A DNA stretch of 64,000 nucleotides from contig JBAJFE010000023.1 in the NCBI GenBank assembly GCA_037903355.1, forward strand, positions 62,001-126,000. Reading direction: 5' to 3'. The first letter of the stretch is position 1; every line of letters begins with the position of its first letter. This stretch comes from Trichuris trichiura (Eukaryota > Nematoda > Enoplea > Trichinellida > Trichuridae). The position numbers and the translations under genes were made by a program. A model generated the notes under the pieces. It ran no database searches. It was not told the DNA's origin and saw nothing but the letters and a program-made list of their open reading frames with translations. Positions 36,000-49,042 of this stretch are shown one piece after another.

Positions 36000-37530
36000 T
36001 TTTGGCACTAAACGTCTGAAGGCGGTGTCAGGATGTGAATTCTTGTTTGACGCGCCTTATTTTGACAAGACACATTTTGACGCTGCATGAAAATTTGACT
36101 TTATTGTTTGGCACACACTCTTTTGACGGGAGGCTAATTTTCACACGACGTGGAGTTAAGATTGTCTCATAATTAGTTGGGAAAGGTGAAGCTTAAAGAT
36201 GTGAAGAAAGCGAGTATCTACCATTCTCTCTTTTGCTGTTGTAGAATTAGTGCAGGAAAAGGGAAAGTACAGATAGGAGAACATTACGTTGAGGACGAAA
36301 TTGCAATGCAGTCTTACACGAATAATAGTACATTTTCATGTTTGGCTTACGTTAGAATGTTTTCTATGAGAAACGAAAACACATGAAAGGACTTTCTAAA
36401 TGTTAATTCTCTCTTCTTATTTGTAAAAGACTTTTAAAGTGTTTTATGAAACTTCTTGAAGCAGTTTTTAACCTTCTGTTCATTAATCAACGTTTATTGT
36501 TATAAACATTGCAAAATATGTTCGGAATGTAGTCTATTGGAGACTGAAATCGACAGTATGCAGAATAGTACAGAATTTGGTAGAGAATTTATAGTTCAAA
36601 TGGAAAGGTGATCTTAGGATGTTCGTATTACCTCTGAGAAGGCATTAAAGACACAGTAAAAGGCATATCTGTGCGACTCCAATAGAAGGCAATCAATTTA
36701 TCCCTGAAGAAACAAATGTTCTATGGAAAACACGGAAAGGAGACGGATTTTCCACAAATCGAGTACAAGCGACCACTGGTAAGAACCCCAGTCGTCGGAA
36801 AGATTCTACAGGAAGGCGAACGCCAAGATTGTTTATGGTATTTTTGGATAATGCTGGATTAATTCAAAAGAAGAGACAACTGGGAAAACCTCTTGAATTT
36901 GAACGTAAAGTAAAACTGCTCGTATAGTATCCATTCCACAATCTGACGGATAAACTCTAAGTTTCGGAGGATAAACGCAAAGGCATTATGTGCGAAATTA
37001 AATGCCGCTTCTCTATCCTTTATGTAAAAAAAGGTGCGCTGCAAATAAGCCAACGGTATAAAGAACATGTGCAGCACTTGAAGAGCAAAGTTTCATCCGT
37101 CTAATACGTTGGAAAATACGGCAAAAATTTCCATACGCGTATTCGTTTTAATAAATAAGAGAAAAATGCTTACCAGAAGCGATAGGCCAAGCAGGAAACG
37201 ATAGAATGCAGGAGAATAAGTGAACCGAAGAGAGCAATAAACGAAAAAACGACCACTGCCTTTTTTGAAAATCACAAAAGTTGACAGAAAGAGCGATGTC
37301 ACATAAGAAGAATTGCAGGGCGAAATTGTACTGTTTTATAGCATCAGCACAACTGTATTGAACATGAAAACTGTTTAAGCTTGAGCTACAGAGCAAATGA
37401 TAAGAACACAACTTGAATGAAACAAAATGGAAAAGAAAAGTAATGGTTATAAGTTCATATTTTCATAGGTGATAGCAACAGAAAACAGGCCCTTCGCACC
37501 GTAAGCGGTAAAACAGCTGTATCGTCCCAT
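36000..37530. other. Spacer after satellite
   Basis: Starts with DNA rich in TTTGACGC-type words (36,000-36,140). No gene recognised. A plus-strand frame near 36,840 (LFMVFLDNAGLIQKKRQLGK) faintly suggests a decayed transposase but has no supporting motif. Confidence 0.35.
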
Positions 37531-37731
37531 GTGAACTTTACTCCATCGGTGGAGATTGTTTTTGAGATGCTTTTATTTGTTACCGAGAACGAACGGAAAC
37601 GCATCGGGTCAAACTTCACCGGAAAGGTTCTTCGTCGAATCCCGAATACGTTACACGTCACTTTTCTATCTTCTTCTTTACCGTATTCTGACTCACAAGT
37701 TCCACTTACAAATCAGCAAGTTCATTTATGA
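37531..37731 (+). CDS. Unidentified open frame or exon
   Basis: The plus strand stays open upstream of and through this interval, with a protein-like sequence (SSHVNFTPSVEIVFEMLLFV then TENERKRIGSNFTGK). The minus strand is also open over 37455-37661. No acceptor or donor gives a longer model and no family is recognised. Confidence 0.2.
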   Translation: MNFTPSVEIVFEMLLFVTENERKRIGSNFTGKVLRRIPNTLHVTFLSSSLPYSDSQVPLTNQQVHL

Positions 37732-39960
37732 TAATGGAGTGCGTACCTCAGTTTCAACGCCATTGTAGTAACTGATTTTTTCGTGCTGACCGATTTGAGA
37801 ACATAATATAACTTTGATCATCTTAGCCGAAGAAGGCAAGAATGTAACAGGAATTCCAGCAGGTTCCGTTCGCCGATATCTCTTTCAGCATATTGCGACG
37901 ACAATTTGAACGCTTAATTAAGAAAATAAAAATATTAGAAGAGCTAATATATTTACGCTCTCACAAGCGGATCAAAGAGTAAAACAAGAAAGAATGAAGC
38001 CCCCATTATACAAAAGAAAAGCCACAACAAAGAATGCTGCCAAAAGCAAACATTCCATTGCCATAGGGATAACATGAACTGCAAATTATTAAAAATAGGC
38101 AACAACAAAGCAGAAGTTACGACACAAAGCTTAATCAAACGGAATGCTTCAATGAATGTGCTGAAAACGTGACTTACACTGCATCAAACGAGTTGCAACA
38201 AGAAACTCTAAACTGCTTCCGAATTAATGCTTTCGATGAAATTAATCTTATTGACGACAAAAAGTCTAATTGGAGTTAACGGAGGAGCACTTACACGATA
38301 CCGCCGTCTTCTGGCACACGTCTTTACTACAGAAGAAGTTAGAAAGTGCTTACGGAGCAGTTGAAGACAGTACCGTTAAATGAGATGCACTGTGTCCCAC
38401 TTTTTAAACTAATTGACTTTTAAATGATGTAATGCCTTCTCATCAGTTGCTTTCTTTGAAGTCTGCACCATGACATACATATAAAAGTAAGCATTTAGTG
38501 CGCAGAGGTTTGCGCCAGCACTTGGCGGCATTTGTAGAGTGTTCGTCCAACTCTTCTATTTGGGTTCTTTAAATCGACGGTAGTTTATAGTCCATATTGT
38601 TTGAAAAGTTAATAATACATTTGAAGGCAGCTGATAGCTTCTCTGCGCTATAAATAAAGCAATTCTATTTAGAAAAAGGCTGTGAGGATTTGAAAAAAAC
38701 GAACGAACGATTAGAAAAAGTCGAAGAAAATAGTGATTTATACAAGAAATTGGTTGTCATCGAAAGGCTGTGAAAAAGAATTTGAAATGTATGATGCTTA
38801 GCAGTATATTCCTTGGAAGATGGAAATTCATAAATGTTACTCGGCGTAGAAGAACTTGCTGCAAGCGAGAAAGTGCTTATTAAGGAATTCAACACGAAGA
38901 GGAACTTGAGAACGACGGACAACTTCTAGCCAATAATTTCAGCAGTTTCCGATTACATGAGAGACTAACGTATTCTACCAATATATTATAACAAATCAAT
39001 TAGAAGTATATGCGACTAATGATTCCATTTACTTTAGCAGAAGCGACTTTATGCGAATGGAGTGAATGATCCCGTCGCCACACCCTAATACGAATTGATT
39101 TTTTTTCGCGTTGACCAGTTTTACAAGAAGCTAACATGATTCTGGTTATCTCAGCCTAAGAAGGCAAAACTGTATTCCGAACTGCAGGAAGTTTTGTTCA
39201 CGAACATCTCCTTCTACTTGATTTAACGACAGTTTGAAAGCTTACTTGAGAAGATGAAAAGAGTACAAACTAATGTACTTACGCTCATACAAGCCAACAA
39301 CAAAGAATGAAGCACCTAATGCACTAAAGAAACGTTACAGCAATTCCATTGCATTAAACGTAACATGAAATGCAAATAATCAAAAATATACAACAACAAA
39401 GCAAAAGTTACACCGGAACGTCTAGACAAACAAATCGCATAATGAAGATGCTGCAAACTTGACTTTCAGATGTAATGGAGGAAACCAGTTGCAGATAAGA
39501 GCGTTAAACTTATTCTGAATTAATACTTTTGACAGATGATTGAATATACCTCGTAAACTGGTAGCACTCGTAACGTGGACAAGTCGCTGAAAGTTTCGTT
39601 CGTAACTGCGTTCTTCAAAATGACTAACCGACTTAACCATTTGCTGATGAAACAACAGTAATTCTCTCGAAACAATATTAATACACGCGGATATGCTTTG
39701 TTGCCTTCGTAAAATTTTCAGTTCGTCAATCCGGAAGCACCAGTGAACAGCTCGAAGATTTAAGTCGTATATAAAAAGACGGTTCAGTTAAGTGGAAACG
39801 GCAATAATGAAGTGCGTACAATGAAACAAAATCTTTTCGTACAAACTGCGGAGAGCCAAAGACCTTAAAACGTCAAAATCACGATAAGAGTACTACAAGT
39901 GGTCAGTTCGTTTCAAGTAAAGAGGTACACCACCTGGCAGCGTTAACAGAATGCTCAATG
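37731..39960. repeat. Diverged ~0.9-kb duplicated unit, two copies
   Basis: 37,731-38,620 and about 39,045-39,960 align with an offset near 1,290 bp, for example AACATGAACTGCAAATTATT at 38,070 against AACATGAAATGCAAATAATC at 39,362, each followed by CAACAACAAAGCA. Copies differ by many substitutions and indels. The 38,620-39,045 interval between them is unique and holds a coiled-coil-like frame. Confidence 0.65.
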
Positions 39961-39999
39961 AGTATCAATCATGGCAGATATTATAGCAGCTTAAATAAT

Positions 40000-42362
40000 T
40001 AGAAATTTCCGTTGAAGAATATTCGAAAAACACTTAGTCATAAGCAGACATTACAAAGTGAATTATTTTCTACCAAGCGTTGGCCAGGGCAGAGCAAGTG
40101 TGAATGCCAACTTTGCCTTGACACAACAGCGTACAGTTGGAATTCAATCAGAAATTGTTTCAGTAAGGGGGAATTCCAATGCAACCGGAACAAAATACAT
40201 TTAAACATTTAAATGAATTCTGAATCAACTGTAAACAAGTTGATTATATCTTGATAACGTTTACTGCATACGAATGTCTTATTAAAACAGTGCAGACATA
40301 TAATTTCTCCTGTCACTTGTTTAAGCATTAGCTTTTCCGCTGACATTCAAACAAAGAGCACTAACATTAGCTTTTTCGTCATATGAGAAGTTCAATTCTC
40401 AATGGAACTCGGATGGAAAGGAAAATCTTATTCAAGGAAAACTGTCTTCGTTTAGCCGATTGTGCTCATAACAATAAAGGGAAACTGTTTTTAATAGTCA
40501 ATTTACAAAATTTTAACGTTTTTTCCTACTAAAACTGAAGAAGACCATTCATTCTGGTTGCACTTAATTCATCGTTTTTGCTTACCGACTGCTATTGCTT
40601 TCACAAATATGACTGCTACAATTACCATTCCGACGTCTCTTTTGCTGACTGCCACAACGGAAGTCCGCAGTTCTTACGCAACGATTCATCCGTTCCACGT
40701 ATGCTTTCGCGATGAGCACTAACGAAGAAAATGAAGCGGTGACAAATAATGGTCAGAAATAAGCGGCTGTTCAGTGATTTTTAACGAGCAAACTGAAATT
40801 AAGCCATCGCAGCCATAGACAGTGATAAGACGGAGACAAAACGATAAGGTTCTCGCAAGTCTGTGCTTTATCGCTCAAAACGGAACCGGTTCAGTTGCGA
40901 AAGCTTCGATCATTCGTACCATTTTACCTGCAATACGAATGAATCGCTTTGCTATCGAAAATGTAATCGTCTCCCTCGAACTGATAATGTTTCTTGTTTT
41001 CTGACGTTGCTTTACTTGTAGAATCAGTGGGAGCAAAGAATGTTGTGAAATAATAATATTCCTTAAAACCTACGCCTGCAATGCATTGAAAAGAATTCTA
41101 CCTTATGATGTGTTTTAAAAATGGCGTGATTTCTTCGGACGAAAAGAAAAGGTATAGGAAGAAGCACAACGTTACAAGTATAAAGAAAAAGCAGTTCAGT
41201 TTTCCACTAATAACAGTTCTGCGCTTTTCGAAACTACTTCGCAAAAGCAACAGAAATTTAGGATCGAAAAATTTGCCTTCCGATCCATTCATGGCTTAAC
41301 AACCTTAACGAATAACATCAATTATTTAATCAAATAAAGTATGCTCAATGAGACAGCACGCAACTTGCAAATCACCATTTGAAAGCTGCTAAAAGAAAAC
41401 TAAGTTTGCAGGTGAGCTGGACGTATTGCTTAATGCAGCATTCCGCTTTTACGTTAGTCAATTCGTCTAAAAGCGGTTGCGACGACGTCCATGGAAGCTA
41501 CGGCGATCGTTAACTTGGCCGGAAACTTAACCCACCCCTACAGTAAGCTGAGATTTATAGCAGTTGAAAAAATAAAGCTTTGATGCCCGATGGGCAAACA
41601 AAATAATAACTTACATTACAACATATTATTATTCATCCTGCTGAGGTCGAAATAGTATGGAAGACGTCCAGTAAAAAATCACATTGATGCTGATTGTAGA
41701 AAATAAGTTTAAATGATACATATACATTCGAGTTAGCATATATTTTACGAAGGCGTATGTTTTTCTGGTCAGTAACTTACTCTTGCTTATGCAAACTTAC
41801 TTACAATTTGTATAAACTGGTTTCTTTATTGATTAAAAGTACGTACTTAGTTTGGAAAAGCTGCTGACAGAAAAAATGATTATTTCAATAAAACGTTCAG
41901 TCAACATGTTGCACAGCAATATTGCATGCCCTAATGTCTTTCTATTGGGCTAAGATTGTTTGGCCTTAAACAAGCACGTTGCAAATAGTGAGCCCTAAGA
42001 CTTACCACTTCGTTTAGAGGTGTAACTTACCAATACTCGTCTGTCAGCTCGTATAGCAGCCAAGAGTTGCGTAAAACAGTTAAAAACGAAACAATTTCAG
42101 ATGGGAATACAAACTGAACACCAATGAAAGGTGCATGCAAAAAACATACTTTTCTACCGGTCTTCAGTTGGTATTCGCCGGTCACGGGAAAGGCCTTGAT
42201 TGAAGACCATTACGAAAACATGGAATCTCGTTAAAAGACAGCCTGTGTTCAATAGCAAAAACATATTACAACAAATTTACCTTTGCGTAACTTGTAAACA
42301 CGATGCCAGTTCTGCTGGAATATCTTTCTTTTAAACATCATCAAGCCTCTCTTCATATGCTG
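40000..42362. other. Gene-poor spacer
   Basis: AT-rich; scattered short frames without motifs. Nothing recognisable down to the CCT3 pseudogene. Confidence 0.4.
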
Positions 42363-44749
42363 TTAGGTCTGCTCAGATTTATCAGCGTCCGTCTTCTCTT
42401 GCACTCCACTTAGTATTTCATCAATGCGCATAAGCAAAATTGCTGTCTGAAATTAAAACATAAAAAAAAAGACAAAACAAAAAGTGAAAAACGGACATAA
42501 ATAGCCGTTTTGTGTACTTGTACGCGAACTGTCAATGGATTCCGCACATTCAATTTATTCCTGTCGTCCACCTCACCGGTTATACCGTTGATGTTCAATG
42601 TTTCATTTCTCGCGTCCGTATGCTTTGCCTTTTTGAAAAATAGTATAAATGGAAAATTTCAAAATCAAACTTTTTGCGGCTTTTTCAACCCGTTGCAAAA
42701 GCCGCAAAAAGATTCATTTTGAATAAACACACCCGTTGGAAAGGGAAAAAGAAAAAAGAAGAAAGAAAATGGGAACTTTATTATAAAAGCCAAAAAACAA
42801 TTTTTTTACTCTCAAAGCAGTTATGACTCGAATAATATTCAGCTCCAATATTCTGCAGCAAAGGTGTTGGTATAATTTCAAAATAATCAGCCACAGCTCG
42901 ATATACAAGTTGCTGCTTTCCTTTAATTGAGTTGGCCTTCTCTTTGATAACCTTAAGGTTCACAATTCAACCAAATAAGCAAAAGTGAAAAAACTCATAC
43001 AAACTTGAGCTAAAGTCATTTCGGTAGCACCACCGCCGGAAGTACTTTTGGATTCAGAAATACATTGCCAACAACGTGCAATTCATCTTGTAAGTTTCGA
43101 TACATTTCCATAAATATGTCCTTATTGGGACTTCGAAGCTACAATGCGCAAGCTTTAACGCCCTTATCGTTAATCACAAATGTGAAGTACCTATCAATCA
43201 TTTTTTAAAAAGTCTAATAAACAAGATTTGACAAATTGGACATTTACTCATCGCACATTTTTTCTATATAAAATCCCGGTGCTTTTGTTCCTACGTTACG
43301 TTCGGTCAGATCTGCTGGATTGTAAACAATTATTGCACTGTTATTCTGAAATTTAAAAGAATTTTCAAAAATTTATTAACGCAAAGTCTCTAATAGGAAT
43401 TACTTTGCTAAGCGATCACTGTCCGTTCTTTTTATGCGATGAATCACTGATATATTTTCCATTACGAGGAAATGTTGAGCCGAATCGGAAACACCTTTTT
43501 AGCGGAGAACTAAATTCGGCTTTAAATTATGTTATCGCGCACAGCTTTCACAGTTTTCTCTTTCTTCAGTTTTAAGCATAGATGTTACGGAAGCCATATT
43601 TGAACATTTAAACTTTTCCTGAAAAACATTCAAGCAATTATCCGTTCGAACAAAAACGTTAAACGCATTCGCACAAGTAAAAAGCTGCTAAATAGCATAA
43701 GTATTGACGGCATTATTTCATTCTTGACAATACAATACATTTAGGATAGATTACCTGACTTTCAAATTTGTGGAATTCTAAACTGGAATCCAACAAAATA
43801 ACATCGGGGTTGTAAGCTTGCTTAGAATGACTCTTTTTATTAATTTTGAATGCTCAATCTGCTCGCCGGGAACCTAAAAATAACTAAATAACTAATACAC
43901 TAAAACTAACAACAAAATTTTTATAAACCTTTTCAACACGAACCTATCAGTCTGCTTTCCGAAAAGCGTATCAACAGTAACCAATTTGATGGCATCCACT
44001 GCCATATGCATTCAATTAATGCAACTGCGAACATCTAATAACTTTTCTTCGTTATTTATATTTATATTTCTTCTGAAAAGTTATTCATTGAAATGAAAAA
44101 CTGAATGAATTAAATTGTTTTACTATACGTACCCCATTTTGTCATTACAATGTACCACTACGTAAGTCAATGCTGTTTGCAATGAACAGAATGGATATCT
44201 TGTGTCAAGAAGGGCTCAGTTGCATTCAATATTTCCGCAGCTTCAATAAAACAAGTTAAAATTTCAATACGACTACGAATTGATCGTCTTTACAAAAAAT
44301 AACGACTGATTTCTATCACTGATTTCGCCGCAGGATGTGGAACCTTAATCTACATAATAATTGAAGAATAAAATTAAAATATGTAACATGCTTTCCCGCC
44401 CACGTCACGCAAAACAGTATTACCACCGCTTGTGATCACTGTATCTTTAAAGAAAGAAAAATTTCATTCTACGTGCCCACTCGTAAATTAAATAGGTTTA
44501 GAAAAACACATCTATAGATTTCGACGGAAAGTCTGACGAAAAATTGGGAAAAAACAGAAAAGTACCTTAAGCATTGCGCGGGTCCAAGACAGATACGAAC
44601 TACTTCGGCGACTGCCTGAAAAAATTATAAAATAAGTCTCTTGAAGTCAAGACAATCCTAAGTTATACGCGATCAGTTTCTATGTTGCCCAGCCGGACGG
44701 CGCGGCCCCTCTCCTGCTTCGTACTGCCGCCTAAAATGGGCACATGCAT
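42363..44749 (-). pseudogene. CCT3: CCT3 (chaperonin TCP-1 gamma) pseudogene, introns retained
   Basis: Recognisable pieces of CCT gamma in order from ATG 44749 to TAA 42363: VPILGGSTKQERGRAV, AVAEVVRICLGP, HPAAKSVIEIS, EAAEILNATEPFLTQ, MAVDAIKLVTVDTLFGK, PGEQIEHSKLIK, LLDSSLEFHKFESQ, SAQHFLVMENISVIHRI, NPADLTERNVGTKAPGF, KDIFMEMYRNLQDELHVV, VYRAVADYFEIIP, AKHTDARNETLNINGITGEV, TAILLMRIDEILSG. Introns with GT..AG ends separate them, so this is a decayed duplicate rather than a reverse-transcribed copy. Lesions: in-frame stops at 43139-43141, 43499-43501 and 43532-43534, and a one-base loss near 43,050 just before the GGGATEM motif. The tail of the TSVIILAAEIL-region exon is eroded. The live gene encodes an essential subunit of the cytosolic folding ring and must lie elsewhere. 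Confidence 0.88.
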
Positions 44750-46330
44750 AACAAAGAAAGCTTACTCGGTAGGATAATGGAACAGCTTTTTTTGTAGCTA
44801 ACATTTTGCTACTCAAACGGAAAAATGATGCCAAGGGACAGAAAGTCCTCTTCAGTTAAAAAATGGCGGACTACAGTAAGAAGCGAACGCGAATTTATGA
44901 TGGTTAGGTTTACTTTGTTAAAATCAGGAAAGTATGGTCAAGTGAGCATTCTAATTTTTTAAAAATCAACTTAGCGTCTTGCATTCGAGACACAATTTTT
45001 TTCAACCTAATTATTTGCCTGAACGCGGCCACTATACGTAGAAAACAAAATATCCGCCGCTAACTAAATTTAAACGCTAAACTTTTTTCCGCACAACTTC
45101 GGTGAAACTAGCATAACAGCGATTAAGCAGGCATTACGATATCTTATTGAAAATGCGTGGAGGAATCTGTTTGAGCTGTAGGACATCCGAATAAACGCAT
45201 TTATAGGCTTTTCCAAGGGGCATTCGGCAATACGGTATATGGAAATAAAATCGCGTTCTGTTAAACTGCAATAATAAAAACCCCTTTGACTAAAGTAACT
45301 CATGGTTTTGAAATTTTGTTCAGCGATAAAACAGAGCCATTTGTACACATACGGCCATAGATTTTAATGGAAATTAACTTGTCGGCTTGTTCAACGGCCA
45401 TCTTAAATTATGACGTGCCATTTCGTCATCAACAGCGTACGAGATAGACCATAACAGAAATACACAGAAAACATCGCATATACGCTCATTTGTCGACGCG
45501 GTTGAATGGGATTCAACCCGACAAAAGTTCCGCGCATGCCAATAGCTGTCTGAATTTTTTAAAAATCTAAAACATGGTGCGCAGGTGAACCGGACAACTA
45601 TTTTGCATAATTGATGGTAATATAAAATGACGTCATATTGTTTCAACACTGCGGAGGGAAGATGTTTGCAAGCGGAATAAATCATAAAGTCTCTTAGTAA
45701 AATTGTCCGATTAAAGTTCAAACAATACAGATGGATCTTGAAAACCGGCTGCTTCTTAACGGACGATGGATTTTCGTATCTTCAATACGGTTTTGTCCAG
45801 CCCGTTGATTTCAGACTTTCAGACAACGGGCAAGACAAAGCCGTATTGAAGAAATTACCATCATGAAAATCCGCCGTCCGTTAAGAAGCACCCGGTTTTC
45901 AAGATCAGCAACTATTCTTAGTCAAAAGAAAACGCGTCTTTCTTAAATAATGACAATAGTTCGCAAAGCGTTCCATAGCCAACGTTATTTGAATACAACA
46001 GTAACATAACAATTAAAGACTAAACAGTCATCTGAAATGATTCGATACGACACCGTGAAGGCTGCCAAGTTTTCTTTCATCTTCAATGCCAGAGGATGAA
46101 TCATTCTTCGTTGATTAAATCCATTAAGGGACGACTACTTGATTTTCTTTTATCAATATACCGTACCCTTCCACACGTTTTGACGCAACGATAAGTCGGA
46201 TGACCATTTTTGAAAAGTCAGAAGGAGGCTGTAAGCATTGAGAGACATTTTATGCGTATTTTCAAAGGGTCTAACTTTCGGGATTCGTACAGTTCGATGG
46301 TCAGCCTATTCGTCAAGGCAGTGAAAAAAT
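44750..46330. other. Spacer between CCT3 pseudogene and eIF2D
   Basis: No recognised gene. A 115-codon minus-strand frame (45374-45721) has no motif and no splice partner. Contains the fold-back at 45,734. Confidence 0.4.
45734..45906. repeat. Fold-back element
   Basis: Arms begin GATCTTGAAAACCGG and end CCGGTTTTCAAGATC; they continue through GCTTCTTAACGGACG / CGTCCGTTAAGAAGC and CAATACGGTTTTGTC / GACAAAGCCGTATTG. The centre has CCCGTTG / CAACGGG as in family A. It lacks the CTGANGAC core. Confidence 0.9.
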
Positions 46331-49042
46331 CTACGTTGCAATAAAGTGCTTCTTGACGTTGTACTGCTTTTGAAGCAATTGTTGGACCTTGGCTACGTGG
46401 TCGCCTTGAATTTGCACTTGAGCACCGGTCACTCCGGTCAATCCGCTGTTTAGCGTTGCGCTGCTGGCCAGCATTGGTCGAAGCACGTGGGCAAAGTCCG
46501 CCGGCTTAATTTGATGAGCCTCCAAGTTGTCAACCAAAGTGACCACCTTGCCGCCGCGTCGAAACGCCTTCCTTATTTGAATTTTTGGAATTGAACCGTG
46601 GCGACGCTCCACGAAGCTTTCGCCGCAGCTTACGTCGTATACCGGAAGCAATTGTTGGGAAAGAATTTGAAAAAGCGTTGCCCAATCAATTGTAGATCCC
46701 AATGGGTACTTCTCCTTGACGTCTTTGCCCTTTGGTAGGCAACTGAGCAGCGTGTCGTCAAGGCAAACAACTTTGCCTCTTTTCAAACCGGCCATACTTA
46801 CGTAGTTGGTTACGTAAGATCGAAAGTCGCTCATTGAGACTACCATATTTTTTTTGGCATGCAAATCAGTTGCTTTGATCAAACGAAGCAGATCTGCTTT
46901 AGGGCTATATTTCTGGGTGAGTTTCCACTCATTACCGCTGGCGCTTTCCGCTTCGCCAGTTTGATCATTGCCATCATTTTGAGGATGAGCCGAAATGGGA
47001 GAACAACTTTGCAACAGCTTGAATTGTTCATGCCGCTTATTGATGTTGGATATTTTCAAGACGCCTTTCTCGGTGACCGTTTCAACAATGCCCATATTCT
47101 GCAGGTCTTCAAGGAAGGTGGAAAACTTTTTATACTTTGTCTTCTTGACGTCAATTATTTCTTCCTTTGGAAAGGAGCGTAGCAAAACGCTACCGTAAAA
47201 CACATTTGCGAACATTGGCAGTTCCGAGGAGCTGAGACCCTTTAGGGCACCAAGAGCTTGCGTAAGAAATTTTACATTACAATCATAGTCGTTGCTTTGG
47301 TATTTCATAGGATCAATGTCTTGCGTCTCCGCCTCATCGTTTGAATTCTCGTCTTCCTCTTGCTCATACTGGGGCAGAGTAATGTCCTCCAACTGCGTAG
47401 CGGAAGGAGCCACTGTTCGAGGACCACTTTTCCTGCACTCAGTGATGTTACGACTTTTATAAACAACTACAAGAGTATAGTATATATATACGTACCATAA
47501 AAAGTCATAGCTGACGTGCAACACGCGAACGCATACTCCATGAGAAGAGGAGGACAACTGCGCGGACGACATCAGCATTTGGCCAACGGCAAACGGATAC
47601 CTAAAAAACATAAACAAATAGGATGTGCAAAACAAGTAAGCAACATATACGCATTATTCTCAGTCCTGATCGAGCACGCTACACCCTTTTCGAATGTTCC
47701 AATTTCTCTAATGTTCATCACACCCGGAATCATCAAGTCTGCGGCAGAAAAAATGACAGCAACTTTAAACCTTTTGCGCTTTCCGTCAAGAGAAAAAATA
47801 TTAGCATACAACTGATCAGGGAATAGGGAATAAAACGAGCGGATGAAAAGAAAATTATATTTAACAGGAGAAAAAATAGATAATTTACCGGAACCTTCCG
47901 TAATTCGGGATCCAGCTTGCACCGTAGTCGAGGCGCAAACAATCGCCTTTGGGAACTTCCACAGGAAGTAGACTAAAGTAGACGAAGTAGAAAAAAACGA
48001 GAAGATCGATTAAACTTTTCGTAAGCGAATTCGTACGAGTTCGAAGCGGCAAGCGCGAATCCGACAACAAATGGATGAAACCGCAAAAAACGATTACTTG
48101 AAAGCAAGAAAAAAGGACCCCGCCTCATAAGTAACATTTTACCGTCAAAATTTTAATAACTCAATAATTCGGACGCCCTTCATGTTTGACTTGTTTGTTC
48201 TTTGGAGAAAAAAGCGAATCCCGAAAACGTTGCTTTTTTTCCGGCGGGAACAAAAGCTGTTAAACCCGAATACCTGTACATCTTTTAAAAAGCTATTTTA
48301 CATTTAAAACTAAATGTGTGGAGCGGGTGTGAAGCCGAAATGGCGGCAAAACCACAGGCGTAGTATGAATTACGAAACCAAAACACAACGAAAGGAAAAC
48401 GTTTTTCCGCAGCTTAATTTTCGGTTTAAAAAAATCAAAAATTGGCAAGAAGCTTGTTGGACAAGATGCGGTGCTTTAAAATTACATTTTTTGAAACTAC
48501 GGGCAACGACTTTTGTGCTTGCTCGCTAACCGGAACTGTTCTGAGGAAATTGGCAATTTAATCATTTTTCCTTTATCCAAACGGAGATACGGAATGGTAC
48601 AGTACGCGTCACGTGAAGCTTAAGCCTCGGCCTAAGGTTTAAGGGAGCCCGCCACCGGTCGGCTAATTATTAGAGCGTACGAAGGGAGAGACAAAAGTTG
48701 CCTAAAACGGAAGTTAGAAGAAAAACGACGGTTTTTACCGGTTGGGTAGATTAAATCTTCGTAAGCGAAGAACATAGGCACCTTGTTTGCAACGAATAAA
48801 TCAACCGAACAGCGAGAATGCGTCAAGATAGTAATCACGGCTACAGGTTCAACGAAGATTTCTTCAACTTGCTCGAATACGCTTGGAAACAAATTCGCCA
48901 ACTTTGTCATGAATTCCTTCCTTTAATGGAGAATAATGAACGCGCGGTAGAAGAGGGAGGAAAAGAAGACTATAGCTTACATGTCCTTTTGGCCCATAGT
49001 CAATCGACGTTTTACCGAATAGGATTTTTTGAAAAGCTGCAT
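46331..49042 (-). CDS. EIF2D: Eukaryotic translation initiation factor 2D (ligatin)
   Basis: eIF2D binds the 40S ribosome in the cytoplasm, can deliver initiator tRNA without GTP, and releases tRNA and mRNA during recycling (family knowledge). Exons: 48981-49042 (ATG 49042), 48739-48920, 47889-47972, 47651-47738, 47496-47600, 46331-47432 (TAG). All phases agree: 1,623 bp, 540 aa, against 584 in human. The N-terminal part includes MQLFKKSYSVKRR, then VPMFFAYEDLIYPT joined across a 766-bp intron to VYFLWKFP. Next comes the PUA domain (DLMIPGV, YPFAVGQMLMSS, VRVLHVSYDFLW), a winged-helix region (about 170-260), a SWIB/MDM2-like region (SPKADLLRLIKATDLHAKKN), and a C-terminal SUI1 domain (SIPKIQIRKAFRRGGKVVT then VQIQGDHV). 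The acidic stretch EQEEDENSNDEAE follows the PUA domain. Intact; I expect it to be functional. Confidence 0.95.

Noticed and set aside
36720..37080. Decayed transposase suggested by LFMVFLDNAGLI
   Set aside because: Only a DNA-like tripeptide resembles the mariner/Tc1 DNARPH block; the following motif and terminal repeats are absent.
45374..45721. 115-codon minus-strand open frame
   Set aside because: No motif, no splice context, composition like surrounding non-coding DNA.
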